Origin: Semisulcospira habei
Taxonomy: Eukaryota; Mollusca; Gastropoda; Semisulcospiridae
NCBI GenBank assembly: GCA_036245525.1
Contig: BTPG01000004.1
Coordinates: 156,586,046 to 156,650,045, forward strand
DNA length: 64,000 nucleotides
Direction: 5' to 3'
The notes under the pieces were generated by a model that saw nothing but the letters and a program-made list of their open reading frames with translations, ran no database searches and was not told where the DNA came from. Both the position numbers and the translations under genes were made by a program. Within the stretch, counting starts at the first letter, position 1; each line of letters starts with the position of its first letter. Shown piece by piece: positions 22,738 through 33,970 of this stretch.

Positions 22738-23405
22738 GTCATAGAAAGAGCTATACGAGTTTGGAAACGAGAAACGCATTCAAATGCAAACTGGACCGTT
22801 TTAGAAATATGTAATAAAATGAGTCCCAGAAGAGCAGCTTTGGACAGGGGGGAAAAAAAGTTCGGCTTAAACGTTTTTTGACCTATCTGTCTTTGACAGC
22901 GGCGTATAGAACTGCATTTTTAAACTTATAATCCAACTTTTGAGAAATAAACATGTTTGACTTATCTGAAGTTGACTTTAGTGAGTTCGAGTTATCCATT
23001 GTAGAAAAAACAGCTTTGGCTGGGGAAAAAGAATTTCATTCGACTTAGGATTTTTTCAACTTATCCATGTTTGAATTAAGCGTATGGGACTGTATATATA
23101 ATGTATCAGATTGATTTATTTCTATCTCTTTGTCATTAACTTTTAACTTCAAATCTGCTAGCTTAAAACCAGTATTTATTCATGGAATTGTTAAAACATA
23201 GTAACAATGCCTTTTAAAACAAGATGGTTTCATGCCAAAGTCTATCGTATTGTTTGGAGCTTGCATTTCTTGTTTATCTATCTGGTACGTCGGGCAGTCA
23301 CAGAAGACTATAATCTGACGGGTGGCTGGCAAAAAAAAAAAAAGAAAAGAGAAAGATCAGGGTGGTGAAAATAAAGAAGGGGAAAAAGGAGATAGAAGAC
23401 TACGC
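22738..23405. other. Intergenic, possible DNA-transposon end, no gene seen
   Basis: At 22950-23096 there are phrases such as GAGTTCGAGTTATCCA. The segment ends, read in reverse, ACAGTCCCATACGCTTAATTC, which is similar to ACGCTTAAGTCGAACC near 9087. This suggests an old pogo/Tigger-like terminal repeat. An A-rich run lies near 23330-23346. No coding region is supported. Confidence 0.4.
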
Positions 23406-25860
23406 TGAACTCTCTGATAGCGCATGACTTGGCAGGTCATTTATGAAAACTAGAAACGGTATAGGACCCAAGATGCTTCCTTGCGGGACACCGCTGACTA
23501 CAGGCACTGATTCTGACACAGCGCCGTCTACAATTACCCTCCGAATTCTTTTTGAAAGAAAGGAATAGATCACTGTAGCATAGTGCCATGGACACCATAG
23601 TGTTTAAGTTTCTGAAGTAACCTCTTATGAGGGACTCGGTCAAAGGCTTTACTGAAGTCTTGTATGGCCAGGTCATGTTGCTTTTCTTTGTCAAGCAAGG
23701 CATATATTTCATGGACTAGAGTAAGAAGTTGCGTCTCGCAGCTATGTCTAGACCGAAATCCATGCTGACAGTTGGTCAAGATCTTATGATGATTCAAGTG
23801 TTTCATCAAGTTGCTGGCTGTGACATGCTCCATGATCTTGCAAAATACACAAGTAAGAGACACAGGCCTATATTTACTTCCCTTTTTGAAGATGGCAGAG
23901 ACATTTGCCTTTCTCTAAATATCTGGTATCTCCCCTGTGCTGGGGCACTTTCTGAAGATAGATGACAGGACAGCTGCTATTTCTCTGGCCAGTTCCTTGA
24001 GTATCCTTGCCTGAAGCAAGTCTGGATCTGGGGCCTTGTTGGGATTCAGGTTGTTTAGTAACTTGTATACCCCTTCTGTGTTAATATTCATCTCTGGCAT
24101 GGGTGGGTTGGGTTGACCCATTGGGTTTGGGATGTTCTGCCAGTCTTTTCTTGTGAACACTGATTGATATTAGTGATTAAGAATGTTCGCTTTGTCTACA
24201 GGCTTGGCATGCAGTATTCCCTGATCTTTCAGCAGGGCGACTCCACCACTGTCTTTACGTAGGGATCTAATGTAGGTCCAGAAACGCTTCTGTTTATTTC
24301 TTTCTGTTCATTTTCAGTATCGCCCACTTCTGTCAAGTTCTCTATGTGTTTCCAGTATGCCTGTCTAATCATCTTCTGCACCTTGGCCCTGCAGTCTCTG
24401 TACTTTCTCCTAGCTTGCTCTGTGCATCTTGCTTTCATTCAGTTATACATTTTCTGTCTTCTTCTGATCTGAGCTTTGATGCTTTTGCTAATCCAGGGCA
24501 GGTTTTTTGTCCTTCCTGATATTAGTTTGGATGGGATGTGTTTATCGACGAGGGATTTCAGTTCAGTCTCAAAATGAGTCCACAAATCGTTTTCTCCCAT
24601 GTTTTCAGTGGCCTTCTCGAACTCTAGCCCAAATGCATCCTCTTTCATTTTGTCATAGTCTGCTTTTGAATAAATGGATATTTTTCTAGGTGCTTGTTTC
24701 TGTTCCATTGGTCTAAGACTAGATTCAACAAAGACTGCATCATGATCAGATATCCCTGGAATCACAGTACATACGTTAACAAGTGTTCGGTTGTTCGTAA
24801 AGAATAGGTCCAGTATGTTTGTACACTCAGCAGTGCTAGTGGGTTCCTCCGTTAGCTGACCCAGGAAGAAGTCCCTCACAATCGACAACTGATGACACTG
24901 GGATCTATTGCTGGACTGTGGCGACACTGTCTCATCTTCCCAGTAAATATCGGGCAGGTTGAAGTCTCCACCTGGCCACAGGTGTGCTTTTGATGGGATC
25001 TTTTGGAGGCATTCATTTAGCTTATTGAAATATTCTGTATCAGTTTTGTGAGGGGGTCTGTAACAGGAGCCTATAAATGGGTCATTAGCGCCTTTAATTT
25101 TAAACTTGGCCCAGACAAGTTCACAGTCCCCTTCAGCCCTTAGATCTTATGGCTCGTTATTTTAGAGTCTTTCAGAGACAAAAATGAATACCCCATTGCC
25201 CCTGAGAGCTGCTGGCTCTATCTTTTCTGTATGACCTGAAGCCTGGCAGAAAGACTTTACTAGATGAGACAGTGTCATCCAGCCAGGTTTTTGTCCCTAA
25301 CAGTAACACAATGTCTGCATGTTCTCTAGATGTTTCTTTTTTCCTGCGATAGATTGGGAATTCACGAGGACTTTGAGTGGTAGGTCTTGTCTAGCATTTC
25401 TATCTCCTTGCGGTGTGCCATCGGACTATTCTGAAAGCCTGCAGGAGGCGAGGTGATGGGATCTTTAATGTTTTGGGCCGCACGTCTGAGAGCTTGGTGA
25501 AGAAGCAGCAGTGGGCGACCCAAAACTAATTTCCAAGTTGCAGTCTGAGTGAGTGCCAAGACAAGAGTTACTTGTTTCCAGCATGGAGTCAGAGTCCACT
25601 GGAAAAGTTTGGAAGGCCGCAGTGTACACATTTTCAGCTAATGTTTTTAAGACCAGAGAATACTGCGTCGCACATACCCATGCATTTCTGGTGATACCAT
25701 ATACTGCATGATGAGTCGCAGCAAATGCAAGGTGTTGTCCATTTGCAGCCTCGTTTCACACTTCTTGGGCCTGGGTTTGGTTCAGGTGCATATGACTCGG
25801 ACAGCAGAAGATTGCAAAGGTACAAGAGGACAGTTTTGTCCTTACACTCAGACAGTTGTG
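23406..25860 (-). pseudogene. jockey/CR1-like LINE, 5' portion, decayed and 3'-truncated
   Basis: On the minus strand there is first a PHD-like zinc finger (25634-25825: CKWTTPCICCDSSCSIWYHQKCMGMC, given here only as a C..C..C..H..C pattern over about 27 residues). A degraded endonuclease follows, with its C-terminal part at 24439-24927 (TNILDLFFTNN, GISDHDAVF). The RT start is at 23915-24160 (NPNKAPDPDLLQARIL) and the RT core at 23570-23863 (CQHGFRSRHSCETQLL, DFSKAFDRVPH). Similarity ends in the INDLP region near 23406, before the catalytic YADD/FADD. Several frameshifts and stops are present. Loss of the 3' half is unusual for a LINE. Confidence 0.85.
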
Positions 25861-26240
25861 CTTGGTCCTACATAACCATAGTGTAGTGACGAGCTAAGTG
25901 CAGCGCAAGGTGTTTTCTCGGTAGATTTAACCTTCACCATGCTTCCTGGGCCCTGGAGGACCCAAAAGGGTGTTTAATTGCAAATATTTCATTAACTACT
26001 GGGAATATTTTAGTGAAATTTAAAAAATGCTTCAAGCACATAAAAGACTACATTTGTTAATAATTGATGGAGAAATAAACAATGTCTGAATTTTTCCTAC
26101 ACACAAACAATGGTGTGGGTCATGCAGGACCCATACTTTTTAAAGAGTAAGGTGAATATTTTTGTCCCAATGATGTTGGTCCTCAGTTTGTGATGAGTCA
26201 AAGATGAGAGAATTGCATCTCACCCAAATTTTTCCTTTGT
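25861..26240. other. Probable LINE 5' UTR or flank, no gene seen
   Basis: The PHD-containing frame can be read upstream to about 25850. Beyond it the sequence is AT-rich without an ORF and may be 5' UTR of the minus-strand LINE or flanking DNA. Confidence 0.35.
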
Positions 26241-27600
26241 TTGATGTTTCCATTGATGACAAACTTTAAATGGGACAGACAGTGTGATGTTTTGCACAAG
26301 AAAGGCCAACAGCGCCTGTATTTTTTGAGGAAGCTGCGCAAGTTTAATGTTGACAACTCTATTTTAACTATATTTTATCAGTCTTTTATTCAAAGTGTAG
26401 TCACCTTAATAATAATAATAAATAGTTCTTGTATAGCCCCGTTCTCCAGAAAAAAAGATGGACTCGCTGCGCATGCACAACAGCACTCTCTCTCTCAGAC
26501 AAACGCACAATTATACACTACTTTAACCCACCCCATCCCTTGCCAACACCTTACATCCACTCCCCTCTAGAATCAGAATAAAAAGCAGTCAACAGTTAGC
26601 TAAAGGTGAGCTAAATGTTAAATGCCTGACAGAAAAGAAAAGTCTTTAAGTGAGCTTTGAACTGTGACAATGTGGGCAGATTCTACATTTCAATTGGCAG
26701 TGAGTTCCACACACTTGGGGCTAAAAAGGTGAAAGAACGCTCCCCGACAGTTTTCATGTTAAGCTTCAGGATTTTTAAAAGCTTTTCACTGAAGGAACAG
26801 AGGGTATGTGATGGCTGATAAACAGCTTGGCAGAAAGGTACTGCGGGAGAGATCCGTCAAAATGCTGATAGGCAAAAATTGCAATCTTGTACTGGCAGCG
26901 GAATTCTCATGTGTCTGTTGGTCTGGGAACATGAGCCTAAAAGATAAGACTAACCTCCAGCGCATTATCAAACATAAGACTAAGCTCCAGCACATCAACA
27001 TCAGTAGCAAGATAACTGGTGTTCAGCAGCCCGGCCTTTCTTGTTTGTATGAGAAGGAGGTGCTTAACAAAGCCTTCCACATTGTATCGGATGATACTCA
27101 TGTTTTATCCGAAGAATATGCCTTGTTGCCTTCCTCCAGGAGGTACAGAACTGTGACGTGCAAAACAAATCGCAGACGTCTTTCTTTCACGCCATCATCT
27201 ATCCGTCTCCTAAATGATGCCATGGCATTGACCTTTTGTCATGGCATCATTTGAAGGACGGTCAAGATGACAGCCTCAGGTCTATGAATTTGTAATGTCA
27301 TGTGATACGCAAGTGTGTGTGTTGTTTACGTGTGTGCGTGCGTGTGTGTTGTGTGTGTGGTACAAGGTAGTGTCATCTCAGTTTTTAAGCATGTTTTCTT
27401 TCTAGGTGGATATTAACATTACAGATCGTTGTAATGTTAATACGTGCACATACTCCCTGTAATCGGTTGGTGTGTTCTAGTCAGTCAAATGTATTTATTT
27501 GTTTTATGTTCATATTTGTTGTTTTTACAGCTGTTTAAAAAAAATCCGCTGTAAATAAATTTCCCATCTTGGGACAATAAAGGTATTCGTATCTTACATC
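26241..27600 (+). pseudogene. Rex1-like LINE, 3' portion, interrupted
   Basis: The C-terminal part of a LINE ORF2 is readable: KKGQQRLYFLRKLRKF and FYQSFIQSVVT up to about 26405, then FSCVCWSGNMSLKDK from about 26904, then VLNKAFHIV, LPSSRRYRTV and SSIRLLND, ending at 27254. A ~200-bp 3' UTR with TTGGGACAATAAAGG at about 27573 suits a Rex1/Babar-type 3' end. Sequence in between (26407-26903) is a separate LINE fragment in reverse. A ~22-bp direct repeat (ATAAGACTAA[C/G]CTCCAGC) at about 26943 and 26974 duplicates a few codons. Confidence 0.8.
26407..26903 (-). mobile_element. L2/CR1-like LINE 3' fragment (minus)
   Basis: Read on the minus strand it encodes the characteristic C-terminal phrase of L2/CR1 LINEs (RSFTFLAPSVWNSLPIEM, then SQFKAHLKTFLF). 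About 270 bp of 3' UTR and an (ATT)n end (seen as AATAATAATAATAA at 26408) follow. It is 5'-truncated and inserted in the Rex1-like fragment. Its subfamily differs from the L2-like element at 11671. Confidence 0.8.
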
Positions 27601-28019
27601 GCACAACAGTACACACAGTTCTACGCACTTCTTGCAGAAGTTTTTGCCTTCCAAAGTAAAAAAGACAGCTAACAAGAAATTAAGAACATTCAGAGTTGTT
27701 CATATTCTTAAGCTTATCCTTCTCATCTATTTTCCTTCTCTCTAACCCAATCTCTGATCAAGACACTGGCGCACACAAATAAAGACGGACACATGGTGGT
27801 CTCACGCCATTAGTATGCTCTGTGGGCTGGATTAGTGACAGGAATTCTGAAGACGAACAGCACGAGCAGCAAATGATGATCATGTCACTATAAGCTTCAC
27901 GTCACAGCATTGCTAGTTCCACGACGCTGTGTACACAGTGATGAATTTGATGTTTCACGTCGCTCATTTGCATGGCATGCAGCCTCTTCCAGGGCCGACT
28001 GTTTTCTTCCACACAGCCT
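27601..28019. other. Intergenic, no gene seen
   Basis: No supported ORF or RNA gene. A short imperfect direct repeat (CAGCCTCTTCCAGGG) lies at 27981 and 28014. Confidence 0.4.
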
Positions 28020-28430
28020 CTTCCAGGGCTGACTGTTTGATGGGAGTATAACTTAGCTCCAAAACTTGATAAAAATGAATTAATTATTATTCAAAAAGTT
28101 GAAGAGGTACAAACTCGTCCAAAGTCTTTCTCCAAACTAGCTATATCCAAAATTTCAAGTGCATATAATCAAAATTACGGACTGTAATGTGGGTCAACTG
28201 ACTTTCTAAGAACGGTCATTTAAATCTTCAGTGAGACACCTAATTTCGGTATGCTCTTGAAAATGAGCTTCTACTAGACACCCCTTGCATGAAGCATATC
28301 CTTTTTTTTCAAGCTTGTACTTGTAAACGTTGGAGATTTTCGTGTTTACATACATACGCACACACATAAAGCGCTTCGCACCAAAAGTATGTTCAACTTC
28401 AACAGCAAGGTTAGAGTAGCTAGACATGAC
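28020..28430 (-). repeat. Dispersed repeat related to 42340-43310
   Basis: The reverse complement shares phrases with 42340-42660, including GGATATAGCTAGT.TGGA.AAAGAC, the GTTGACCCA..TACAGTCCGTAAT-type segment, and GCGCGAAGC next to a TATGTATG/TGTGTG microsatellite. No ORF or terminal repeat identifies its class. It ends just upstream of the ABRA-like exon. Confidence 0.65.
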
Positions 28431-28434
28431 GTCA
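28427..28434. promoter_or_regulatory. CRE-like palindrome TGACGTCA
   Basis: A perfect 8-bp CREB/ATF consensus about 180 bp upstream of the splice acceptor of the ABRA-like exon. A chance occurrence is possible; function is not shown. Confidence 0.25.
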
Positions 28435-28602
28435 TTTCGATCTTGTTACTTCTTTGCCACAATCTCAGGCCCGCTCGCCTGTTATGTCCTTTGCATGCTA
28501 CAGAACACGCTTGGACCAGCCCCATCCCAAAGTCTACTGTATTTTCAATACACTAGACAAAAAAATGATTTTTGTCATTAATTGCCATCTTATTTTTATC
28601 AC

Positions 28603-28614
28603 TTTCTTTTGCAG
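28603..28614 (+). promoter_or_regulatory. 3' splice acceptor of the ABRA-like gene
   Basis: A pyrimidine-rich stretch (CTTTCTTTTGCAG) ends in AG at 28613-28614. The open frame upstream of it has no similarity to the protein family, so the exon very likely begins at 28615 and an untranslated 5' exon lies upstream. Confidence 0.75.
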
Positions 28615-28643
28615 ATAACTGCCATTCACAGATATACCGCATA

Positions 28644-29096
28644 ATGGCTCATGGTCATGGGCATCTATCTTCCAAGATTTCACTCTGGCAGAAGCGTGCA
28701 GCAGACCATCAAGAAAAGCAGATGATCAACCCATTTTCAGAATGGGAGGGAGCTTCACACCGGGCAAAGCTAGATAAAGATGATCCATATTACGGAAAGC
28801 CAGTAAAAGGTTCATGGACAGAACTACGTGGCCAGCAAGCTGGAGAGCATATCAGCAGAGAGATTGTAGAATTATGCCGTGTTATTGCTGAGCTGGGCAG
28901 ACAGATGCCTGACAACACATACACGATCACTTTTGGTCAGCTGTTTGATGCTTACACCAAGATCTCTAACAAACTTGTGGGAATGTTGATGCGGGCTCGA
29001 AAACAAAAACTTGTGGAGTTTGAAGGCGAGATGCTATTTCAGCGAAGAGATGACCATGTCATTATTCGGTGCCTCAGAGTGCCTGACTGTGAATAA
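28644..29096 (+). CDS. ABRA/STARS-like Costars-domain actin-binding protein
   Basis: This 150-residue protein resembles the C-terminal half of ABRA/STARS, a family that binds F-actin and promotes Rho/SRF signalling (family knowledge). Residues 14-33 (LWQKRAADHQEKQMINPFSE) match the first actin-binding segment of STARS with its W-Q..KQ..NPFSE pattern. Residues ~66-147 form the Costars domain, with EHISREIVELCRVI, ITFGQLFDAYTKISNKLVG, LMRARKQKLVEFEGEM and RRDDHVIIRCL. The start at 28644 is chosen because the longer frame (from 28572) runs through an intron acceptor and because this ATG has A at -3 and G at +4. Vertebrate ABRA is longer, so a short N-terminus like that of invertebrate or ABRACL-type proteins is inferred. 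It is the only convincing host gene here. Confidence 0.9.
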   Translation: MAHGHGHLSSKISLWQKRAADHQEKQMINPFSEWEGASHRAKLDKDDPYYGKPVKGSWTELRGQQAGEHISREIVELCRVIAELGRQMPDNTYTITFGQLFDAYTKISNKLVGMLMRARKQKLVEFEGEMLFQRRDDHVIIRCLRVPDCE

Positions 29097-29435
29097 GTGA
29101 CACTTGGACATGAAGATATGGTGCAAATTTTATGTCCAGCCACATTCAAAGTACTGGATTTTTTAGAACCCTAGCTCAGTTGCTGTGCCACAAAAACTCG
29201 ACAAAGCTACACACACAAAAATGTGAAACTTGGCAAACAGATAGACGAAAGCGTGTAAATTAAAAGTCTCACATGTACAATAACGGCAAAAATATACATT
29301 TTATTTCTAGATTGCATGGGAAGCCACAAGAATGCTTGGAAAGCGTACTGTCATTTTTGGCACCTATGTGGCACCATGGTCTCCTTCTCGTAGTATTTTC
29401 ACAGTTGACAACTTTCACCCATGAGAATTGTCTGT

Positions 29436-29441
29436 AATAAA
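29436..29441 (+). terminator. Polyadenylation signal AATAAA of the ABRA-like gene
   Basis: A canonical AATAAA 340 bases after the stop codon, in an AT-rich 3' UTR. Cleavage is expected 10-30 bases downstream. Confidence 0.7.
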
Positions 29442-29460
29442 ATTGAAATACTTGTATATG

Positions 29461-30588
29461 TTTGCTAAGTGTACAGTGCCCTCTTAGTGAGCATATTTTT
29501 AGAGAAGTAATTTCATTGAGAATGACTGTATTGCTTTCATTTCAGTACTGCTTATTATGTAGCCAATTTACTTGCATAGCTCTATACTAATATTGCGGAG
29601 TGTCCCATGTTCAAACCGCCAAAATATTATACGCGAAGTAGACATAGCCAAGCTTTTTCCTCTTAATATGTCGAAGTATTCTCTTCATCTGCAGTCCATC
29701 AAGGGCCGCCATTATTGCGGCGCATTCCCTTGCACACGAGCTCACCAGGAATATTCTCGCGATGCTGCTGCCTTATATACTATCGCAGTTTTAGTGTTGT
29801 TTTGGTGTGGAGTGGGTGCTTTAGGCATTGTATAACCCCTGAATAAACTCTTGTGGTTGTGTAAACCCCCCAGTCTTTATTAATCTACCTTTTTGTATCT
29901 AGTGGTGTAAAGCTGCTTGCCGAACTCCGAGTCTGCTGAAAGCGTTTGCAACCAAAGTTAGAAAGCCCTGGCCGTTTTGCATTTGTATCGAGCATCAGAC
30001 ATATTCCATCTTCAACACTACCTTACTGGCTGTCCCACAAATCACAAAAGAGTCATACAGGTAATTCCTCAGCAGTAACTGAGATGGAATTTCACTCAAC
30101 AACACAAAATAGATGACCTCCTAGTCATTTTGAGTGTCCCTGGTTTGAATAGCCTCAGTTTGACCAACCAGTCATACGCGGCGAAGGCCTAAGCAACTTC
30201 CACGAGCAGGTTTGTTAAAGTTCGAAAGCACTTCAGTGGCCTCGTTGAAGTGACTAAAGTAGCTTCGCCAAAGTCTCTGATGTGCCCTTCGGACACTTCA
30301 ACAAAGAAAACTGTGATGTATTAAGATATGGCATATGCCATCCAATTGATCCAAGTGCAATACCTGTAAAAGTGTTCAATGTATAAAACATCACATCTGT
30401 ATGTAGGCCCATTTCACTATGTGCAATAGCTGACAGTATGTCCAGACTGTCCAGTGTGTTATTTAAGTACAGTAAACAGTAATAAATGCCTCTGTGCACT
30501 GCACATCCTGTGTACGTGTCTGTGTGTATTGTAAGCATTGCACTGGAACTAATGACCAGTGAAACACACCAAAACACAGTTTGAATTT
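29461..30588. other. Downstream intergenic DNA, no gene supported
   Basis: An 87-codon frame at 29572-29835 has no recognisable domain. The segment also holds a TTATATA and an AATAAA (29841), so a small promoter or LTR-like remnant is possible but not shown. Confidence 0.35.
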
Positions 30589-30980
30589 TGTTACGTGTTG
30601 AGTCGTAGTCGTAGTATGATATCACACCAGACGCATGCACATAAGGTTCTTTTAAAGAAACCTCACTCAGCTGCAACCCGTCACACGTGGCTTAAGGATG
30701 TAGACCACACTGGAGTAACGGTTCCAACAATATTTTATTGCAGCGATGCGATATCCAAACAATGCATTCACAAATGCACCAACACTGATACAATGTCCCC
30801 TCTACAATGTATCCACGCTTTTGACACACTGTGGCGATCATACAATGTAAACACCATTCACTGCATAACTCCATCACTGACAATGTACCAACGCACTTTC
30901 CAGCACAATCTTTTATAGTATAATAGCTTTCCAGAATAATCTAGCAAATTCATACAATGCAACCAATCGGAACGGAACAC
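30589..30980 (-). mobile_element. Diverged LTR relative of the nested solo LTR
   Basis: Read on the minus strand it parallels 20515-21275: a TATAAAAG box, a CATTGTC.GTGATGGAG-type segment, GATATCGCATCGCTG, AATAAAATATTGTTGGAAC with a polyadenylation signal, then GTTACTCCAG, ATCCTTAAGCCACG and CAACACGTAACA. On the plus strand it begins TGTTACGTG at 30589. It has no SINE-like insert and no matching target duplication. The left part of the LTR is absent or too diverged. Confidence 0.7.
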
Positions 30981-32302
30981 GTAACTGATATTGATAAAAA
31001 AAAGAACTTTCTAGAATAGACTACAGTAGTCTACAAAATTCGACTGCTAATTTCAACCCCAATTTTGGGAAATCCCCGTGGGGAATGACGTCGCACAAGA
31101 GTATGCCAGACAGGTCACGACCTTGCCCGAATTCTCCGGAAGTTTCAGGACTTTTTGTAATACATACTGGCTACTAACTTCATGCGCACAGAAAATAATG
31201 GTGATTATTCGAGCGATTTCTAGACTTCGGGATTCAACTCGGTGTATCAAAAGACAATCAATTCTGCTCTCTGTGCGAACGATATTGAATCTTACTGAAA
31301 AGGTACGTGATTCATAATCATGATAGCTCAAATAAATATCGGATTGTTTCCTACGATTAATGCATGCATGTTCTCACAGAACAACACAACCACAATCGTA
31401 ACAAATTTTAACCCACACTTCGTATCACAAAGTGACAAACTGAAAATTGAACTTCCTCAAAACGTTTATCATGTAATTTGGTTTTATACATTCACAAATA
31501 AGAAAACATCACAGACAAAAATAATGCTAAAACGCACTGATTACAGAGGAAATGTTAAATATTACAATGCAACAATTGCCTCTGTTTATTTCAGTCTGGC
31601 TTGATACTCGTCAATAAAATATGTTGAATTAACATAAACACACAACACAAAACATCAATCTAGTACAAAGCTTGATGTTGCATTCACTACAACTATAAGC
31701 TGCATTTATAAAAGTTTCTTTTCCTCTGAAGTGTATGTAGTATCAATTTAATCCAAGTTTAATGCCTGTGCATTCCAAAAATGCCAATAGAAAGCTCGGT
31801 TCCAAGTTCCTAGACTGCACAAGAATTGCTACGAACTCAAGTGACTTTCAGCTGCATATACCGGTAGACTGCTATAAATGTGCAGGACACCTCCACTGTT
31901 TTGTACAAATACAATTCAGTTGCATATTGTACCAACAGTGAAGAGACAAAAGATCAGATTGCTCATCTTGTGTAGTTTATTATTTGTCATAAAACATAAA
32001 CAATGACCGAATGGAACTGAACATTTTAAAATTAAAGCTGAAAAATAAACACCAAATCGGTATCCAGGTCAGTGAAATGGGCTCAACAGAGCCTAAAAAA
32101 TATGCCTGTCTGATTGTTTCAATAGCAAATTTAAGGAACTTTGTCGTAACGATAAGGAATACTTCATATACTGAAGCATCTCAAATGGTTTCATGAAAAG
32201 AATATTCAATACTTTTCTGCAGCTTTCACCTACCAATTAAAAATCTACATTGTAGCGTGTACTGATGTCCACTGTCAAGAATACTTTATCATCCACTGCT
32301 AA
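30981..32302. other. Intergenic, AT-rich, no gene seen
   Basis: Short open frames only (for example 31320-31604), with no recognisable domain, signal peptide or splice context. Confidence 0.35.
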
Positions 32303-32345
32303 GTAGTAGTAGTAGTAGTAGTAGTAGTTGTGTGAGGACAAAATA

Positions 32346-32732
32346 TGATTGATTGATTGTACATTGCTTAACGTCCCGACAGCAACAAGGCTTTCTCAGG
32401 ACGTGCCTGCACTGCTTGTGAAAAAAAAAAATAAACAGAACATTGAATGTATGTCGCCAGCCGGTCAAATACATTAAATAAACCTAACACATGGGGCCTA
32501 AATAAAGCTAAGACCATTTAGCAACACACATCCAATATCAAGAGCTACAGGCAGTGCAGACAGTAGGGAGAGTTTTAAAAAGGCAAATACAGGTGAATGG
32601 ACCAAGGGTAGACAGAAACACATGCCCCAGAATAGAGAGAAAAACTCACCCTGTGGGGCTGACCAGGGTGACCCTGGGAACTAAAAAGTACCTAACCCCA
32701 CCCAAGTCCCCCAGGGCAGACCCGGGTGGGGC
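32346..32732 (-). mobile_element. SINE-like element copy 4 (387 bp)
   Basis: Flanked by GAGGACAAAATA at 32334-32345 and 32733-32744. The intact LINE copy 1 shows the empty target near 6811-6822 as TATTTTGTCCTC. It lies in the LINE 3' UTR. Confidence 0.92.
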
Positions 32733-33235
32733 GAGGACAAAATAGGCTGTGAGACCTTTGTAAATGTCCTTTCTTTCTTTATTTACTTTATGGGTCTGCT
32801 ATTCATGCAATTTTTCTATAAATCATTCATCATCATAGGAATAGAAAATCTCTTTAAATTTTGGTAATTTGTCCAGCTGGTTTTTAAAAGAATTTATGTT
32901 AGGTGCTTTTTTTTAATGAAACTGGTAACTCATTCCAAACAATGGCAACTCTGTTAGAAAAACAGAACTTTCACAGGTTAGTGTTGCAGTGCCTTACAAG
33001 GATTTTACCTTCAGAGTTTCGGGTTCTGTCACAAACTGGTGCTGCAAAAAAGTCATTCCAATTTAGGTCGTCGATGCCATTATAAATTTTAAAAACTTGT
33101 ATTAAGTCACCACGTATTTGCGTCCACGTAAGGAGTGTAGTCCAAAGTATTTGAGTCTGTCTAAGTAAGTCATATTTCTACATTCTTTAACCAGCTTTGT
33201 TGCTCGTCTCTGTATCCTTTTGAGTGCAACTGATT

Positions 33236-33566
33236 AATTCGGGCGGACCGTCGGGGGTTCTTTCTCCGGGTACTCCGGTTCTTCCACCCCCCCCCCCCCC
33301 CCGCCCCCACCACCACCATCCCCCACACTTTGGTACCGGTCTCAGGCCACTTTACAAATTTCAAATACAAGCGATCAAAAATCTCTGTAACTTCAGTAGC
33401 TGACTGGCCCTTCGTTTGTCGTGTACTGTGTTTGTCTTAAATGGCGTAAATCCGTGTCTGTTTCGTGAGTGTGTGTGTTGGGTTTCAGGCGCGGCGCTTT
33501 GAGTCGATTTCCCCCAAAATTGAGAAAAAGCGCCTATATAATAACGGTATTATTATTATTATTATT
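33236..33566 (+). mobile_element. 331-bp SINE or LINE 3' element with (ATT)n tail
   Basis: It lies in LINE copy 2 between GCAACTGATT and GTCTCTTTAAACC, which adjoin in copy 1 (reverse of 6308-6328). It contains GTTCTTTCTCCGGGTACTCC, a C-run (33286-33302), and a 3' end GAAAAAGCGCCTATATAATAACGG followed by ATT repeats; that terminal part (in two pieces here, under 20 bases each in key blocks AAAAAGCGCC and TATAATAACGG) is typical of L2-mobilised elements. No tRNA-like boxes are clear. Confidence 0.7.
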
Positions 33567-33970
33567 GTCTCTTTAAACCTGGGTACCATACAGTGTTTGC
33601 GTATTCTAAATGTGGTCTGACTAGTGATTTATACAGTTTAGTAAAAATATCCTTATCCAAATAATTAAAGGCTCTCTTAATTACTCCAACCATTTTGTTG
33701 GACTTATTGATACAGTTCTGAATATGGGGGTCAAAGGATAGAGCTTTATCAAAAACAACACCCAAGTCTCTTTCCTCCTCACAAGATACCACCTTTCTAA
33801 TGTCGCTGTTAACTTTCATCAAGTAATCATGTTCAGGATTGTTCCTTCCAGCATGCAAGACCTTGCATTTCTCTACATTAAAATGCAAGTCCCATGTGTC
33901 TGACCACTCTTGCAAGTGATCCAAATCATACTGCAACACGAGAGCAGTTTTATTTTTAGGAAGCAGCAAC

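Larger units (their letters stand above)
28615..29460 (+). other. Terminal exon of ABRA/Costars gene
   Basis: The inferred exon runs from the acceptor at 28614 to shortly after the AATAAA at 29436-29441. It contains 29 bases of 5' UTR, the whole 150-codon coding sequence, and about 340 bases of 3' UTR. No donor-like interruption of the coding region is needed. Confidence 0.75.
32303..33970 (-). mobile_element. jockey/CR1-like LINE copy 2 (minus), 5'-truncated
   Basis: Same family as 4683-6842. On the minus strand it keeps ORF2 C-terminal sequence at 33562-33969 (DLDHLQEWSDTWDLHFN.. LVRPHLEYANTVWYPGLKRQ), is interrupted by a 331-bp insertion (33236-33566), continues to its 3' UTR, and ends in a (TAC)n tail, seen as AGTAGTAGT at 32303-32328. 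A SINE-like element sits in the 3' UTR at 32346-32732. The 5' end falls just upstream of the DLDHLQ block, after the catalytic FADD. Confidence 0.88.

Noticed and set aside
23406..27600. Twin-primed (5'-inverted) LINE made of the minus part and the adjacent plus part
   Set aside because: The layout fits, but the minus part is jockey/CR1-like with a PHD finger, while the plus part has a Rex1-like C-terminus and 3' end, so they appear to be different families.
29572..29835. 87-codon ORF downstream of the ABRA-like gene
   Set aside because: No domain, no splice or codon evidence; length is expected by chance.
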